This document shows, one piece after another, positions 16,448 through 24,968 of a stretch of 29,949 bases of DNA; the stretch's first letter is position 1, and every line of letters begins with the position of its first letter. Made by a program: the position numbers and the translations under genes. A model generated the notes under the pieces. That model did not search any database. It was not told where the DNA came from and saw only the letters and a list, made by a program, of their open reading frames with translations. Source of the DNA: CAZOAR01 sp964577985 (GTDB lineage: Bacteria > Gemmatimonadota > CAZMKB01 > CAZNLH01); NCBI GenBank assembly GCA_964577985.1, contig CAZOAR010000032.1:1-29949 (forward strand), written 5' to 3'.

Positions 16448-18808
16448 TTAGAAATCTCCCATGATCCTGTCGAGTATGGCCACGGCCATCTCCTTGCTCC
16501 GGTCGCCGCCATGAACGACCGGACCGACACACGATGGGCAGCCATGACTGCACGGGCATCCCCTGATGAGGTGGCTGGAACGCTCCACAACTTCTTTCCA
16601 CTTCTCGAAGAGAAGTTCGCTGAAACCTATGCCACCCGGAAAGCTGTCATAGAGGAAGAGCGTGGGACGAAACGACGGGGTCTCCACCTGCTTCAGCATC
16701 TCGTCCGGCTTCCCCGAACTGTAGACCCCCCTACCTTTGGGAGAGCTCCTGACATACCACTCAGCGAAACGATCGCCCACCGAGCGTCCAAGGTCATGGT
16801 ATTCACTCATCAGCATCACACACGACACTGTGTGCATCGCGTAAGCAACGCCGAGAAGGCCGTCAACCAGGCCGTACCTGTCCCGCTCGAGGTGAGAGAG
16901 ATATTCATACGGCGTCGTCAGCCAGAAACCGGTGGTGTGCATCTCCTGCTCGGGCAGGTTGATCTCGCCGTAACCGAGGTTTTCCTGTGTATAGAATCGG
17001 ATCTTCTTGTAACCCTCCGCCTTTTCCCGGACCTCCACTTCACCCCACTCCACACAGAGCCTGTCATCATTCTCGCCGATCCGGTCGAGTACGTCGAGTA
17101 TCCTCACCCTGGTAGAACTTATGGCATCTGTGTAGTAATTCACCTTTACCCGGTGGACATACGCTTTCTGTCGGTCGTAGTCGAGCTTGTCCACATGATA
17201 CTGCTCGCCCTCGACGATATAGATGGCGCCCTCGTAGATGGTCTTGAAGGCGGAGTCATAATCTACCTCCGCGATGACGCTCTCGACGTCCGTCGTATCG
17301 ACCACGACAAAGTTCTCCGAAGATATGTGCCTGATACTGATTTCATCCGCCGGGTATGTATCGCTCGACCAGAACCACTTGTCTCCCGCGCGATGCAGCA
17401 CTCCGGCGTCTTCGAGATATCGCAGCAACTCCTCGAGCTCTTCTACCCCGAAGGTTTCTCCCTTCTGAAACGGCAACTCGAAAGCCGCGCACTGTATGTG
17501 GGCCAGAAGGATCACGAGGTTGTCCGGATTGACCCGGCCATGCTCTGGAGACTGCTCGAAGAAGTAGTCGGCGTTGGTCACTATGAACTGATCAAGCGGA
17601 AGGCTCCTGGCTATCAGGATGGCGACCGACCTGCCGGCTCGTCTTCCGGCCCTTCCTGCCTGCTGATATGTGCTTGAAATCGTCCCGGGGTATCCGGTCA
17701 TAATGCAGGCATCGAGCTTGCCGATGTCGATTCCCAGCTCCAGGGCGTTGGTGCTTACCACCCCCTTCACCATGCCCTCCCTCAAGCCACGTTCTATCTC
17801 CCTGCGCAGGTCGGGTAGATAACCTCCTCTGTACCCGCGGATGCTATCCCTGGCTCCCGGCGCCTTCTTGATATCCTCTCGGAGATACGAAAGCATGATC
17901 TCGACCCCGAGCCTCGAGGTGGTAAAGATGATAGTCTGGATATCCCTTTTCAGGAACTCGACGGCGAATCGTCTGCCTTCGAGGAGCGGATCGACACGGA
18001 AGCCCGTCTCCCTGTTGAGAACGGGCGGGTTGTAGTGGATAAACTCCCGTGTTCCGGAAGGGGCGCCATTATCGTCTATGAGGGTCATTTTCTCCTCGAC
18101 GAGACGCTCGGCATGCTCACCCGGATTGGCTATGGTTGCGGAGCAGCATACGAAGGTCGGAGACGAACCGTAGAAGTCACAGATTCTCTTCAGCCGCCGT
18201 ATGACATTCGTCACGTGGCTGCCAAAGACGCCCCGATAGCTGTGGATCTCGTCGATGACCACCCACTTCAAGCCCTGAAAAAAATGTATCCACTTCACGT
18301 GATGGGGAAGTATCCCCATGTGCAGCATGTCGGGATTAGTCACTACTATGTGTGCCCTCTCGCGTATGTCCCTCCTCTGGTCCGCCGGTGTATCTCCATC
18401 ATACGTATAGGCTCGGACCGGGCGCGAAAGTCCTTTCGAAAGCGCGTGCAGCTCGGCAACCTGATCCTGTGACAATGCTTTCGTGGGAAACAGATAGAGT
18501 GCACGAGCAGCATCGTCACGCTCTATCCCGTTGACTACCGACAAGTTATAGCAGAGCGTCTTACCGGAAGCCGTGGGGCTGACGACTACCACGTTCTCCC
18601 CGCCCTGGACGGCATCCCACGCCCGCTTCTGGTGGGAGTAAAGCCGCTCTATGCCTTTCTGCCGCAACGCGACTGCCAGTGTGGGATCGAGCTCCTCCGG
18701 CAGCGGCGCGTAACTCCCCTCTTTGCCCCGGGAGACCTTCCACGTGACGATCGTGCCGTCTCTCGACGTCTCCTTTATCGCATTCAGTGCCTCTCCTATC
18801 CTGTCCAT
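16448..18808 (-). CDS. mrfA: MrfA/YprA-type DEAD/H-box DNA helicase with zinc-binding C-terminus
   Basis: A 786-aa superfamily 2 helicase. RecA domain 1 has YSHQKRAWDA (Q motif), SPTASGKT (Walker A, 77-84), FPTKALSQDQ, VVTNPDMLH and DEIH (186-189). Domain 2 has FTTSRLGVE, TNALELGIDIG and QQAGRAGRRAGRS (motif VI). The C-terminal DUF1998-type region ends in a four-Cys cluster, C751-x-C753-x3-C757-x2-C760, expected to bind metal. This architecture defines YprA/MrfA and the Hrq1 relatives, 3'-5' DNA helicases involved in crosslink and mitomycin repair. With the adjacent exonuclease it forms a likely MrfAB pair. Starts at GTG 18811 and ATG 18808 are both possible. A promoter is found about 55-80 bp upstream. 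Gene length is normal for the family. Confidence 0.92.
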   Translation of the reverse strand: MDRIGEALNAIKETSRDGTIVTWKVSRGKEGSYAPLPEELDPTLAVALRQKGIERLYSHQKRAWDAVQGGENVVVVSPTASGKTLCYNLSVVNGIERDDAARALYLFPTKALSQDQVAELHALSKGLSRPVRAYTYDGDTPADQRRDIRERAHIVVTNPDMLHMGILPHHVKWIHFFQGLKWVVIDEIHSYRGVFGSHVTNVIRRLKRICDFYGSSPTFVCCSATIANPGEHAERLVEEKMTLIDDNGAPSGTREFIHYNPPVLNRETGFRVDPLLEGRRFAVEFLKRDIQTIIFTTSRLGVEIMLSYLREDIKKAPGARDSIRGYRGGYLPDLRREIERGLREGMVKGVVSTNALELGIDIGKLDACIMTGYPGTISSTYQQAGRAGRRAGRSVAILIARSLPLDQFIVTNADYFFEQSPEHGRVNPDNLVILLAHIQCAAFELPFQKGETFGVEELEELLRYLEDAGVLHRAGDKWFWSSDTYPADEISIRHISSENFVVVDTTDVESVIAEVDYDSAFKTIYEGAIYIVEGEQYHVDKLDYDRQKAYVHRVKVNYYTDAISSTRVRILDVLDRIGENDDRLCVEWGEVEVREKAEGYKKIRFYTQENLGYGEINLPEQEMHTTGFWLTTPYEYLSHLERDRYGLVDGLLGVAYAMHTVSCVMLMSEYHDLGRSVGDRFAEWYVRSSPKGRGVYSSGKPDEMLKQVETPSFRPTLFLYDSFPGGIGFSELLFEKWKEVVERSSHLIRGCPCSHGCPSCVGPVVHGGDRSKEMAVAILDRIMGDF

Positions 18809-18862
18809 CACAACGCCTGAATCCTCTCCGGCCGCCGGGCCAATACCGCGCTCGTCATCTAT

Positions 18863-18890
18863 ATTATGGGACGACCCGGCGTCAGGTCAA
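18863..18890 (-). promoter_or_regulatory. Candidate promoter for the mrfAB-like operon
   Basis: Read on the minus strand: TTGACC (18885-18890), a 16-bp spacer, CATAAT (18863-18868). Both boxes match consensus at five of six positions. No LexA-like box was recognised by eye next to it. Confidence 0.6.
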
Positions 18891-19240
18891 GTCTTTTCGT
18901 GCGGGATGTTATTCAGCAGGACGATGATCGGCACCGAGCGGCATCATCTCCAGTGCGTTCAGTGACTTCATGATATCGATGAAATGGTGGACTGCGTTAA
19001 CCCTCAGTCTGGCATGCTAATTGCCCCAACCCCTTGAAGCAATTGATGTGAGGTCCCGGTGCCCCGTATTTGCTGGCAGAGGCGCCCATGAACAGAGGCG
19101 GAACAACCGTTCTTCGACGTAAACATGAGAATGAACACGTCAGATATTTCTATTGAGGGAACATTTTTCCCGCCTGATTGAGGAGTTAAGCCCCCGCTGT
19201 GAGGGAGCTTGAACGTCTCATGCGCGCTGAGGTGAGAGAC
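18891..19240. other. Intergenic region upstream of the sensor kinase, with two inverted repeats
   Basis: This 350-bp stretch between the divergent mrfA-like and kinase genes holds no convincing gene. Two inverted repeats stand out: a 17-bp imperfect palindrome TTCAT...ATGAA at 18967-18983, and AATTGC (19019-19024) paired with GCAATT (19039-19044). Either could be an operator. I found no strong promoter for the kinase. No tRNA or riboswitch fold was recognised. Confidence 0.5.
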
Positions 19241-21490
19241 ATGAAGCTGTCGCCCGGAATAAGAAACAGAAAAACCATCCTCTATATACTCGGCTTTTCA
19301 ACGCTCGCTATTCTCTTTGTACACAGCCTTGACCGTCTCCGAGACAGCTACAACAACGACGTCCTGAGAGTAATCGGCGACAGACAACTCGTGGCCGCCA
19401 GGTCCCTCGCCGCGGGATTGAGAGGTCGTCTTGAAGTCGTGGCCGACAACCTCACCGAGACCGCGGAACTCACGTCATCACTGCTCAACGTCCGGAAGAT
19501 AACGAAGAGCGTCCCTGAAACGTTCTTCTCGGAATTCGTCCGTAAGCCAGGTCAGGAGCCTGATGCTCAGAACGGCTTCATAGTATCCGTGAGGTGGATC
19601 GACCAGGACGGAGGGGAAACGCTGGCCCTTCCGCTTAACGGCGAACCCCTCTCCCCGCTGGAGTCGTTCGACTGGACTACGACTGAGGCCGGCAACAAGG
19701 CCGGACCGTCCTTCCAGCTCCTGGGCCCGGGCCTGTCTATGGGAAACCGCAGCCCGCTCTGGGTAATAGTACCTGTAAGAGCAGGCGACAAAGACAGAAT
19801 AGCTGGATTCTGGGTGGCGGAAGTGAATTTCACGACTCTCATAACCGAATCACTCCTCCGGGTGGACCCCGCACAGGAATGCTCCGACCTGGGAATCCTC
19901 AACCGCCGAGGTGACTTGATCTATTCTCAGAACCATCTCGACATGATCATGGGAAACGTCCTCAATCCGGAGGAGCGCTGCGTGGAGTGCCATACGCTGG
20001 ACCTGCAGAAAAGGGCGCTCAGGGCGTCGAGTGGATGGGGGAATTTAAAACTGGCTGACGGCCACACCGATGTCTTCGCTTTTTCGGCCTTCGAGCTCCC
20101 GGACGACTACTGGACCCTCATGCTCGCTTTTCCAGAACCCTCGATGGCTGCCCTGTTCAAGGATTTCAACAGGTACTTCTACAGGGCCATCTTTGCTGTA
20201 CTCGCCCTGCTCGGTCTCCTCTCTTCACTCCTGGTGAACCTTCGCAACAAGAGGGTGGCGGCTGAGGAGCAGGCAAGATACCTCCATCAGCGAACGGCGC
20301 TGCTGAGGGAGAAGAAGGAGATGGACCACCGTTATATCGGGCTCGTGGAACGCGCCAATGACGCTATCTATATCCTTCAGGGCGACCGGTTCGTGCTGGT
20401 CAACAAAGCGTTCGAGGAACTGCATGGCTATACAAGCAAGGAGATCCTGTCCCCCGACTTCGACCTGATGAGTCTCGTCGCCCCTGAATTTCGCGAATAT
20501 GTCACGGCGAGGGGAGAAAAAAGGGAGAGAGGGGAAGAGCTGGAGCAGACCTATGAGTTCAGGATCATCAGGAAAAATGGCCGTAAGGTGGATGTCGAAG
20601 CTAACGTGACATATATACAATTCCAGGGAAAGCCTGCCGTCCAGGGCGTTCTGAGGGACATAACGGCAAAGAAACAGTTTGAAGAAGAGATGAAACAGAA
20701 TAATATCGAGCTTGAAATGGCCAACAAGGAACTCAGAGAACTCGATCAGATGAAGAATAACTTTATCTCTACCATTTCCCACGAACTAAGGACCCCTCTT
20801 ACATCCATCAAGGGGTCTCTGGACATCCTGATGAAGGGGATGATGGGGGGACTGGATGAGAAGAAAAAAAATATCCTCTCGATTTGCCAGCGTAACTCCG
20901 AGCGTCTCATCGGACTCGTCAACGACCTTCTCGAAGTCCAGCGACTGGAGGCCGTAGAATCCGAACTGCGCCTCGAACCGATAGAGATAGAGGACCTCAT
21001 ACCAGGAATAATCGAAAAGGCGAACGGTGACAGTTCCAGAAAGGGAATAGAGCTCAAGACCAGGATCGACTCGAACGGACGCCGACACACCGTCATGGCC
21101 GATCAGTCAAGAATATCGGACGCCATCTCCAAGCTCCTGTCGAACGCGATAAAGTTTTCAGACAGGGGCAGCGTGCTGGTGGAGGTAGCCTACATCAACG
21201 GTGATGTACAGCTGTCTGTCTCCGACGAGGGCATAGGCGTGCCGGAAGCGATGAAGGAGAAGATTTTCGAAAAATTCACGCAGGTCGATGGTGGCATCAC
21301 CCGTAAGAGAGGTGGATCCGGTCTGGGGTTGACCCTGGCGCGGATGATAGTCGAGAGGCATGGAGGCCGCATGTGGGTGGAAAGTAGAGAGGGCGCGGGC
21401 AGCAGGTTCACCTTCAGCCTGCCGTGTCAGCCTCCCGGCGGAGACAAGCAAGGATCAGAGTCGCGCATGGAGGAAGGAGGTCCGGCTTGA
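19241..21490 (+). CDS. Sensor histidine kinase with CxxCH haem motif in its periplasmic domain
   Basis: A 749-aa protein. TM1 is at 12-27. A large extracytoplasmic sensor domain spans about 30-310, with TM2 at 313-333. A coiled-coil region and PAS domain (about 362-480, including YILQGDRFVLVNKAFEELHGY) follow. HisKA has phospho-acceptor His514 in FISTISHELRTPLTSIK. The HATPase has N-box SNAIKFS, SDEGIGVPEA and GGSGLGLTLA. In the sensor domain C247-V-E-C250-H251 is a c-type haem attachment motif, suggesting haem- or redox-linked sensing. The ATG at 19241 is preferred because GAGGTGA lies just upstream; a GTG at 19199 has no close ribosome site. The stop overlaps the response-regulator start (TTGA), so the pair is translationally coupled. 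Confidence 0.93.
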   Translation: MKLSPGIRNRKTILYILGFSTLAILFVHSLDRLRDSYNNDVLRVIGDRQLVAARSLAAGLRGRLEVVADNLTETAELTSSLLNVRKITKSVPETFFSEFVRKPGQEPDAQNGFIVSVRWIDQDGGETLALPLNGEPLSPLESFDWTTTEAGNKAGPSFQLLGPGLSMGNRSPLWVIVPVRAGDKDRIAGFWVAEVNFTTLITESLLRVDPAQECSDLGILNRRGDLIYSQNHLDMIMGNVLNPEERCVECHTLDLQKRALRASSGWGNLKLADGHTDVFAFSAFELPDDYWTLMLAFPEPSMAALFKDFNRYFYRAIFAVLALLGLLSSLLVNLRNKRVAAEEQARYLHQRTALLREKKEMDHRYIGLVERANDAIYILQGDRFVLVNKAFEELHGYTSKEILSPDFDLMSLVAPEFREYVTARGEKRERGEELEQTYEFRIIRKNGRKVDVEANVTYIQFQGKPAVQGVLRDITAKKQFEEEMKQNNIELEMANKELRELDQMKNNFISTISHELRTPLTSIKGSLDILMKGMMGGLDEKKKNILSICQRNSERLIGLVNDLLEVQRLEAVESELRLEPIEIEDLIPGIIEKANGDSSRKGIELKTRIDSNGRRHTVMADQSRISDAISKLLSNAIKFSDRGSVLVEVAYINGDVQLSVSDEGIGVPEAMKEKIFEKFTQVDGGITRKRGGSGLGLTLARMIVERHGGRMWVESREGAGSRFTFSLPCQPPGGDKQGSESRMEEGGPA

Positions 21491-21876
21491 CCCCTCCAAG
21501 GATAATACTCATTGAGGACGAGCCAGATATATCCCTGCTGGCCAGTTTCACGCTCGACACCCTGGGATATGAGGTTCTCTCCGCCGATAACGGAGAGAAT
21601 GGGCTGGAGCTGGTCGAGAAGAGTCTGCCCGTGAGTCTCATCATACTTGACATCATGATGCCCGGGATAGATGGGTACCAGGTTCTGGAAAGGCTCAAGG
21701 CAGACCCTGACTACAAGGATATTCCCGTCCTGATTTTCAGCGCCATGGCTCAGGAGAGCGAGGTTCGGAGAGGATACAGTCTTGGCGCCGCCGGATACGT
21801 CAAGAAGCCTTTCGACGCCGAGCAGATGATAACCGAGGTCGAGCGGTTTTTCTCGAATGGAAATGGAAACACGTGA
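21487..21876 (+). CDS. Single-domain (CheY-like) response regulator
   Basis: A 129-aa receiver domain without an output domain. Acidic residues are in LIEDEPD (Glu10, Asp11, Glu12), the phospho-acceptor is Asp55 in LILDIMMPG, the switch residue is Ser85 in IFSAMA, and Lys107 is in YVKKPF. The start is TTG at 21487, six bases after a perfect AGGAGG and overlapping the kinase stop as TTGA; a longer frame from ATG 21424 would duplicate the kinase tail and is less likely. Lacking a DNA-binding part, it should signal through protein contacts or a phosphorelay, with the upstream kinase as the obvious donor. It ends three bases from the convergent lon stop, leaving no room for a terminator. Confidence 0.92.
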   Translation: MTPPRIILIEDEPDISLLASFTLDTLGYEVLSADNGENGLELVEKSLPVSLIILDIMMPGIDGYQVLERLKADPDYKDIPVLIFSAMAQESEVRRGYSLGAAGYVKKPFDAEQMITEVERFFSNGNGNT

Positions 21877-21879
21877 CAA

Positions 21880-24276
21880 TCACCTTTTTCTGCGTGATTT
21901 TGTCAGACTCTCCCCGATCACATCATCCATCCGATTCACGAACTTGAATGTGAGGCCCTTCCTTGCCCTTTCGGGGACTTCGACCAGATCTTTTCTATTC
22001 TTCTCCGGGAGGAGTACAGTCTTGATGCCCGCTCTTTTCGCCGCCAGGACTTTTTCCTTGATACCTCCCACGGGGAGCACGAGGCCTCTGAGAGTGATTT
22101 CTCCGGTCATCGCGAGATCGTTTCTCACGGGTTTCTCCATCAGGAGTGACAGAAGAGCGCAGAAGATTGTGAGACCAGCGGAGGGACCATCTTTGGGAAT
22201 CGAGCCCGCCGGCACATGCACGTGAATGTCGTGCGCTTCAAAGAAGTCTTCTTCAATACCGTATGATGAGGCGTTCGACCTGACATAACTCAACGCCGCC
22301 TGAGCCGACTCCTGCATCACATCGCCAAGTTGTCCGGTCAGTTTAAGTTCCCCCTTGCCCCTCATCTTTGTGGCCTCCACGAATATTATGTCTCCTCCCG
22401 ACTGAGTCCATGCCATCCCCGTGGCCACTCCCGCCTCGGTGGTCCGCTCCGCGACCTCGGAGTAAAACCTCCGGGGACCAAGATAGTCGGCGACAACCCT
22501 GGCCACGATGCTGGTGGTGTCCTCCAGGCCTTCCGTCACTTTCTTCGCGACGCCTCGACAGATGGACGCGATCTCCCTCTCGAGGTTCCTCACGCCTGCT
22601 TCGCGGGTGTAGTAACGGATAATCTCCCCGAGAGCGGATTTCTGGAATCTCACGTTCTTTCTGGTAAGTCCATGTGCATCCAGCTGTTTAGGGATCAGGT
22701 ACTGCTTCGCTATCATTACCTTTTCCTCCTGTGTGTAACCAGGGAGTTCAAGGACCTCCATCCTGTCTCTCAACGCGTGCGGAACAGTATCCAGCACGTT
22801 GGCCGTCGCGATGAACATCGCCCTGGACAGATCAAAAGGGACCTCGAGGTAATGATCGGAGAAAGAGAAGTTCTGCTCGGTATCGAGGACCTCCAGGAGG
22901 GCGGACGCGGGATCTCCCCTGAAATCCACTCCTATTTTGTCTACCTCGTCCAGCATGAACACCGGGTTGTTCGACCCGGCTTTCTTCATCCCCTGGATGA
23001 TCCTCCCCGGGAGTGCGCCCACGTAAGTCCTCCTGTGACCTCTTATCTCGGCCTCGTCCCTGACTCCACCCAGCGACATCCTGAAGAAATTCCTCCCTAT
23101 CGCCCTTGCTATCGATTTGCCAAGGGACGTCTTGCCAACTCCGGGAGGGCCCACAAAGCAGAGTATCGGCCCTTTCATCGTGCCTTTGAGCTTTCGGACG
23201 GCGAGGTATTCCAGTATCCGTTTCTTCACCTTTTCAAGATTGTAGTGGTCTTCGTCGAGTATCTTCGCCGCCAGCGGGATATCGAGCTGATCTTCCGTAC
23301 TGTGAGACCATGGAACCTCTATCAGCCAGTCGACATAAGTCCTGACAACTGTGTATTCGGCCGATGCGGGAGGGATTTTCGCCAGCCGATCGACCTCCTT
23401 GATCGCGACATCACGTGCCTCCTCAGGCATGTTCGCCTTTTTTATCTTGAGCTTGAGTTCCTGGACCTCAAGTGTCTTCTCATCCTCTTCCCCCAGTTCC
23501 TTCTGGATCGCCTTCAACTGCTCCCTCAGGTAATAATCCCTCTGAGTCCTGTCCATTTCGCCCTTCACCTGTGACTGCAGTTCCCTGCTCAATTTGAGGA
23601 CCTGGATCTCCTTGCCGAGGTAGTCGAGTACTGTTTTCAACCTCTTCCTCACATTCGCCTCTTCAAGTATTTTCTGCTTTTCGGGGATCCCGATGTTAGA
23701 AAGATTCGATGTTATCAGGTCGCACAGGTGGCCGGGATTGTCGATACTCCTGATGATAGACAGTGACTCGGGCGGGAAACTCGCGGAAAGCTCGAGTGCC
23801 TCCTCCGCCAGATCCCTGAGGTTGAGCATGAGAGCGCTTATCTCGACATCATTATCGGATATATCGGGAAATCGCTCCGCGGTGACTTTTAGACATGGAT
23901 CCCGCTGAATGTAATCGACAACACGGAATCTCTCCGTGCCTCTTACGATGACCGTCTGCGAACCATCGCTCAGTTTTAGAAACTTCAGGACCTGTACGGC
24001 GCAACCGATGTTGAAGAGATCCCGTTTGCCCGGATTCTCGACGTTGGGGTCTCTCTGGGTGATAATGCCCACAACTTTCTCCGTCGCAACCGCGTAGTTG
24101 ATTACTTCGACCGACTTGCGCCTTCCCACGGCAAGGGGGACAATGAGTCCCGGATATATGACCGTGTTCCTGAGCGGAAGTACGGGAAGCTCCGGCGTCA
24201 AGTTGGCGTCTTTTCCTTCCACCTCATCCAGCAGGTCGAGGACCTTGTCCTTATCAATCTCATTAAACTTCATCAT
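21880..24276 (-). CDS. lon: Lon ATP-dependent protease (LonA type)
   Basis: A 798-aa protein of normal LonA length. The N-terminal substrate-recognition domain (about 28-220, beginning LPVLPLRNTVIYPGL) and a coiled-coil region precede the AAA+ module with Walker A GPPGVGKT (376-383), Walker B FMLDEVDKIG and sensor residues in IATANVLDTVP. The C-terminal protease domain has the catalytic dyad Ser699 in PKDGPSAGLT and Lys742 in GGIKEKVLAAKRAG. It is a cytoplasmic hexamer degrading misfolded and regulatory proteins. The start at 24276 has two adjacent ATGs. Upstream is a TTGACA box next to a perfect palindrome. It is convergent with the two-component genes, with only three bases between stops, so transcripts will overlap. 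Confidence 0.97.
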   Translation of the reverse strand: MMKFNEIDKDKVLDLLDEVEGKDANLTPELPVLPLRNTVIYPGLIVPLAVGRRKSVEVINYAVATEKVVGIITQRDPNVENPGKRDLFNIGCAVQVLKFLKLSDGSQTVIVRGTERFRVVDYIQRDPCLKVTAERFPDISDNDVEISALMLNLRDLAEEALELSASFPPESLSIIRSIDNPGHLCDLITSNLSNIGIPEKQKILEEANVRKRLKTVLDYLGKEIQVLKLSRELQSQVKGEMDRTQRDYYLREQLKAIQKELGEEDEKTLEVQELKLKIKKANMPEEARDVAIKEVDRLAKIPPASAEYTVVRTYVDWLIEVPWSHSTEDQLDIPLAAKILDEDHYNLEKVKKRILEYLAVRKLKGTMKGPILCFVGPPGVGKTSLGKSIARAIGRNFFRMSLGGVRDEAEIRGHRRTYVGALPGRIIQGMKKAGSNNPVFMLDEVDKIGVDFRGDPASALLEVLDTEQNFSFSDHYLEVPFDLSRAMFIATANVLDTVPHALRDRMEVLELPGYTQEEKVMIAKQYLIPKQLDAHGLTRKNVRFQKSALGEIIRYYTREAGVRNLEREIASICRGVAKKVTEGLEDTTSIVARVVADYLGPRRFYSEVAERTTEAGVATGMAWTQSGGDIIFVEATKMRGKGELKLTGQLGDVMQESAQAALSYVRSNASSYGIEEDFFEAHDIHVHVPAGSIPKDGPSAGLTIFCALLSLLMEKPVRNDLAMTGEITLRGLVLPVGGIKEKVLAAKRAGIKTVLLPEKNRKDLVEVPERARKGLTFKFVNRMDDVIGESLTKSRRKR

Positions 24277-24424
24277 CCATCCATTCTCTTGTCTACAGGT
24301 GTGAGTCTATGGCCACACACGGAGCATCTTCCTGCACCATCTGATACACTCGGCGCGGGAGTATGGTTCAATTCATTTGTTTTCCACGATTCCAGGCGTT
24401 CCCTCGGATCACCCGCACTGCTAT

Positions 24425-24453
24425 CGAATAACACTCTTTGTCGACAATGTCAA
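24425..24453 (-). promoter_or_regulatory. Candidate lon promoter with overlapping palindrome
   Basis: Read on the minus strand: TTGACA (24448-24453, perfect), then immediately the 10-bp perfect palindrome TTGTCGACAA (24438-24447), with a weak -10 (TATTCG, 24425-24430) at 17-bp spacing. The palindrome sits in the spacer, where a repressor could act. No CIRCE, CtsR or HspR consensus is recognised. The leader to the start codon is about 140 nt. Confidence 0.4.
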
Positions 24454-24488
24454 GCAATATATGTTCTGGAGTTTCCCCACTTTTTTCG

Positions 24489-24858
24489 CGTCATTCCGGC
24501 TTGTCCGGAATCGGCCCTATTGTGCGATTGGATTCCCGACAAGCGGGAATGACATCGATAGTGGAAATAGGATCCAGAGTGAAAATGATATCAAGAGCGG
24601 GAATGACATCCAGAGTGAAAATGATATCAAGAGCGGGAATGACATCCACAGCGGAAATAACATCCAGAGCCCTGGAATAACATCCACAGTGGAAATAACA
24701 TCCAGAGCGAAAAAAAGCATGTAAAGCGCTATTACCCATCATAGAGAGAACAATCAACCGGGGAGCATTCACCGTGCATGCCGCCTTCCACTTTTTCTGA
24801 TGGTCATATGCACCCCGGAAGAGGTTTATGAAGATTCGACCGGATTTTCCGGGAAACT
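24489..24858 (+). repeat. Interspersed repeat element, copy A
   Basis: Non-coding element matching, in inverted orientation, the sequence at 29723-29949. It begins with a double hairpin: arms 24490-24512 and 24531-24553 (23 bp each), where each arm is itself a hairpin (ATTCCGG...CCGGAAT, then ATTCCCG...CGGGAAT). An 18-bp minisatellite follows (24554-24718), then GTAAAGCGCTATTAC, and about 125 bp that aligns with copy B at roughly three-quarters identity by eye, ending GGGAAACT. There is no transposase. It lies between lon and the subtilisin gene. Confidence 0.8.
24554..24718. repeat. 18-bp minisatellite, nine units
   Basis: Units begin ATCC or ATC and have an AGAGYGRRAATRAY-like core. All are 18 bp except one of 20 and a last one of 19. 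Units 2-3 are repeated exactly as units 4-5, giving a 36-bp higher-order duplication (24572-24607 and 24608-24643). Copy B of the host element has only one such unit, so the array expanded inside copy A. On the minus strand it reads as a false hexapeptide repeat (DVIPAL/DIIFTL). Confidence 0.85.
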
Positions 24859-24968
24859 CCTGATATATATGACAGACAAAGTCTGCCATTATGGCAGCCA
24901 CAGCGGCCCATGCATGTCATATTGGCATATAGTCGGCCGGTACAACATCGCCCCTGTGGCGGAACGCG

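Noticed and set aside
16295..17677. A 460-codon plus-strand frame
   Set aside because: It is antisense to the MrfA-like helicase, which has all its motifs on the other strand.
22330..23574. A 414-codon plus-strand frame
   Set aside because: It is antisense to lon, with no recognisable domain.
24554..24718. CRISPR-like array
   Set aside because: The 18-bp units are directly adjacent without spacers and there are no cas genes. It is a minisatellite.
24491..24901. A 136-codon minus-strand frame with a hexapeptide-like repeat
   Set aside because: It is simply the translated minisatellite and hairpins of repeat copy A, with no Shine-Dalgarno. The same sequence type occurs non-coding in copy B.
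24889..24948. A 19-aa minus-strand frame (MLYRPTICQYDMHGPLWLP) just after the subtilisin gene, considered as a precursor peptide
   Set aside because: A GGGG lies only two bases before its ATG and nothing else supports it. At this length it is as likely to be chance.
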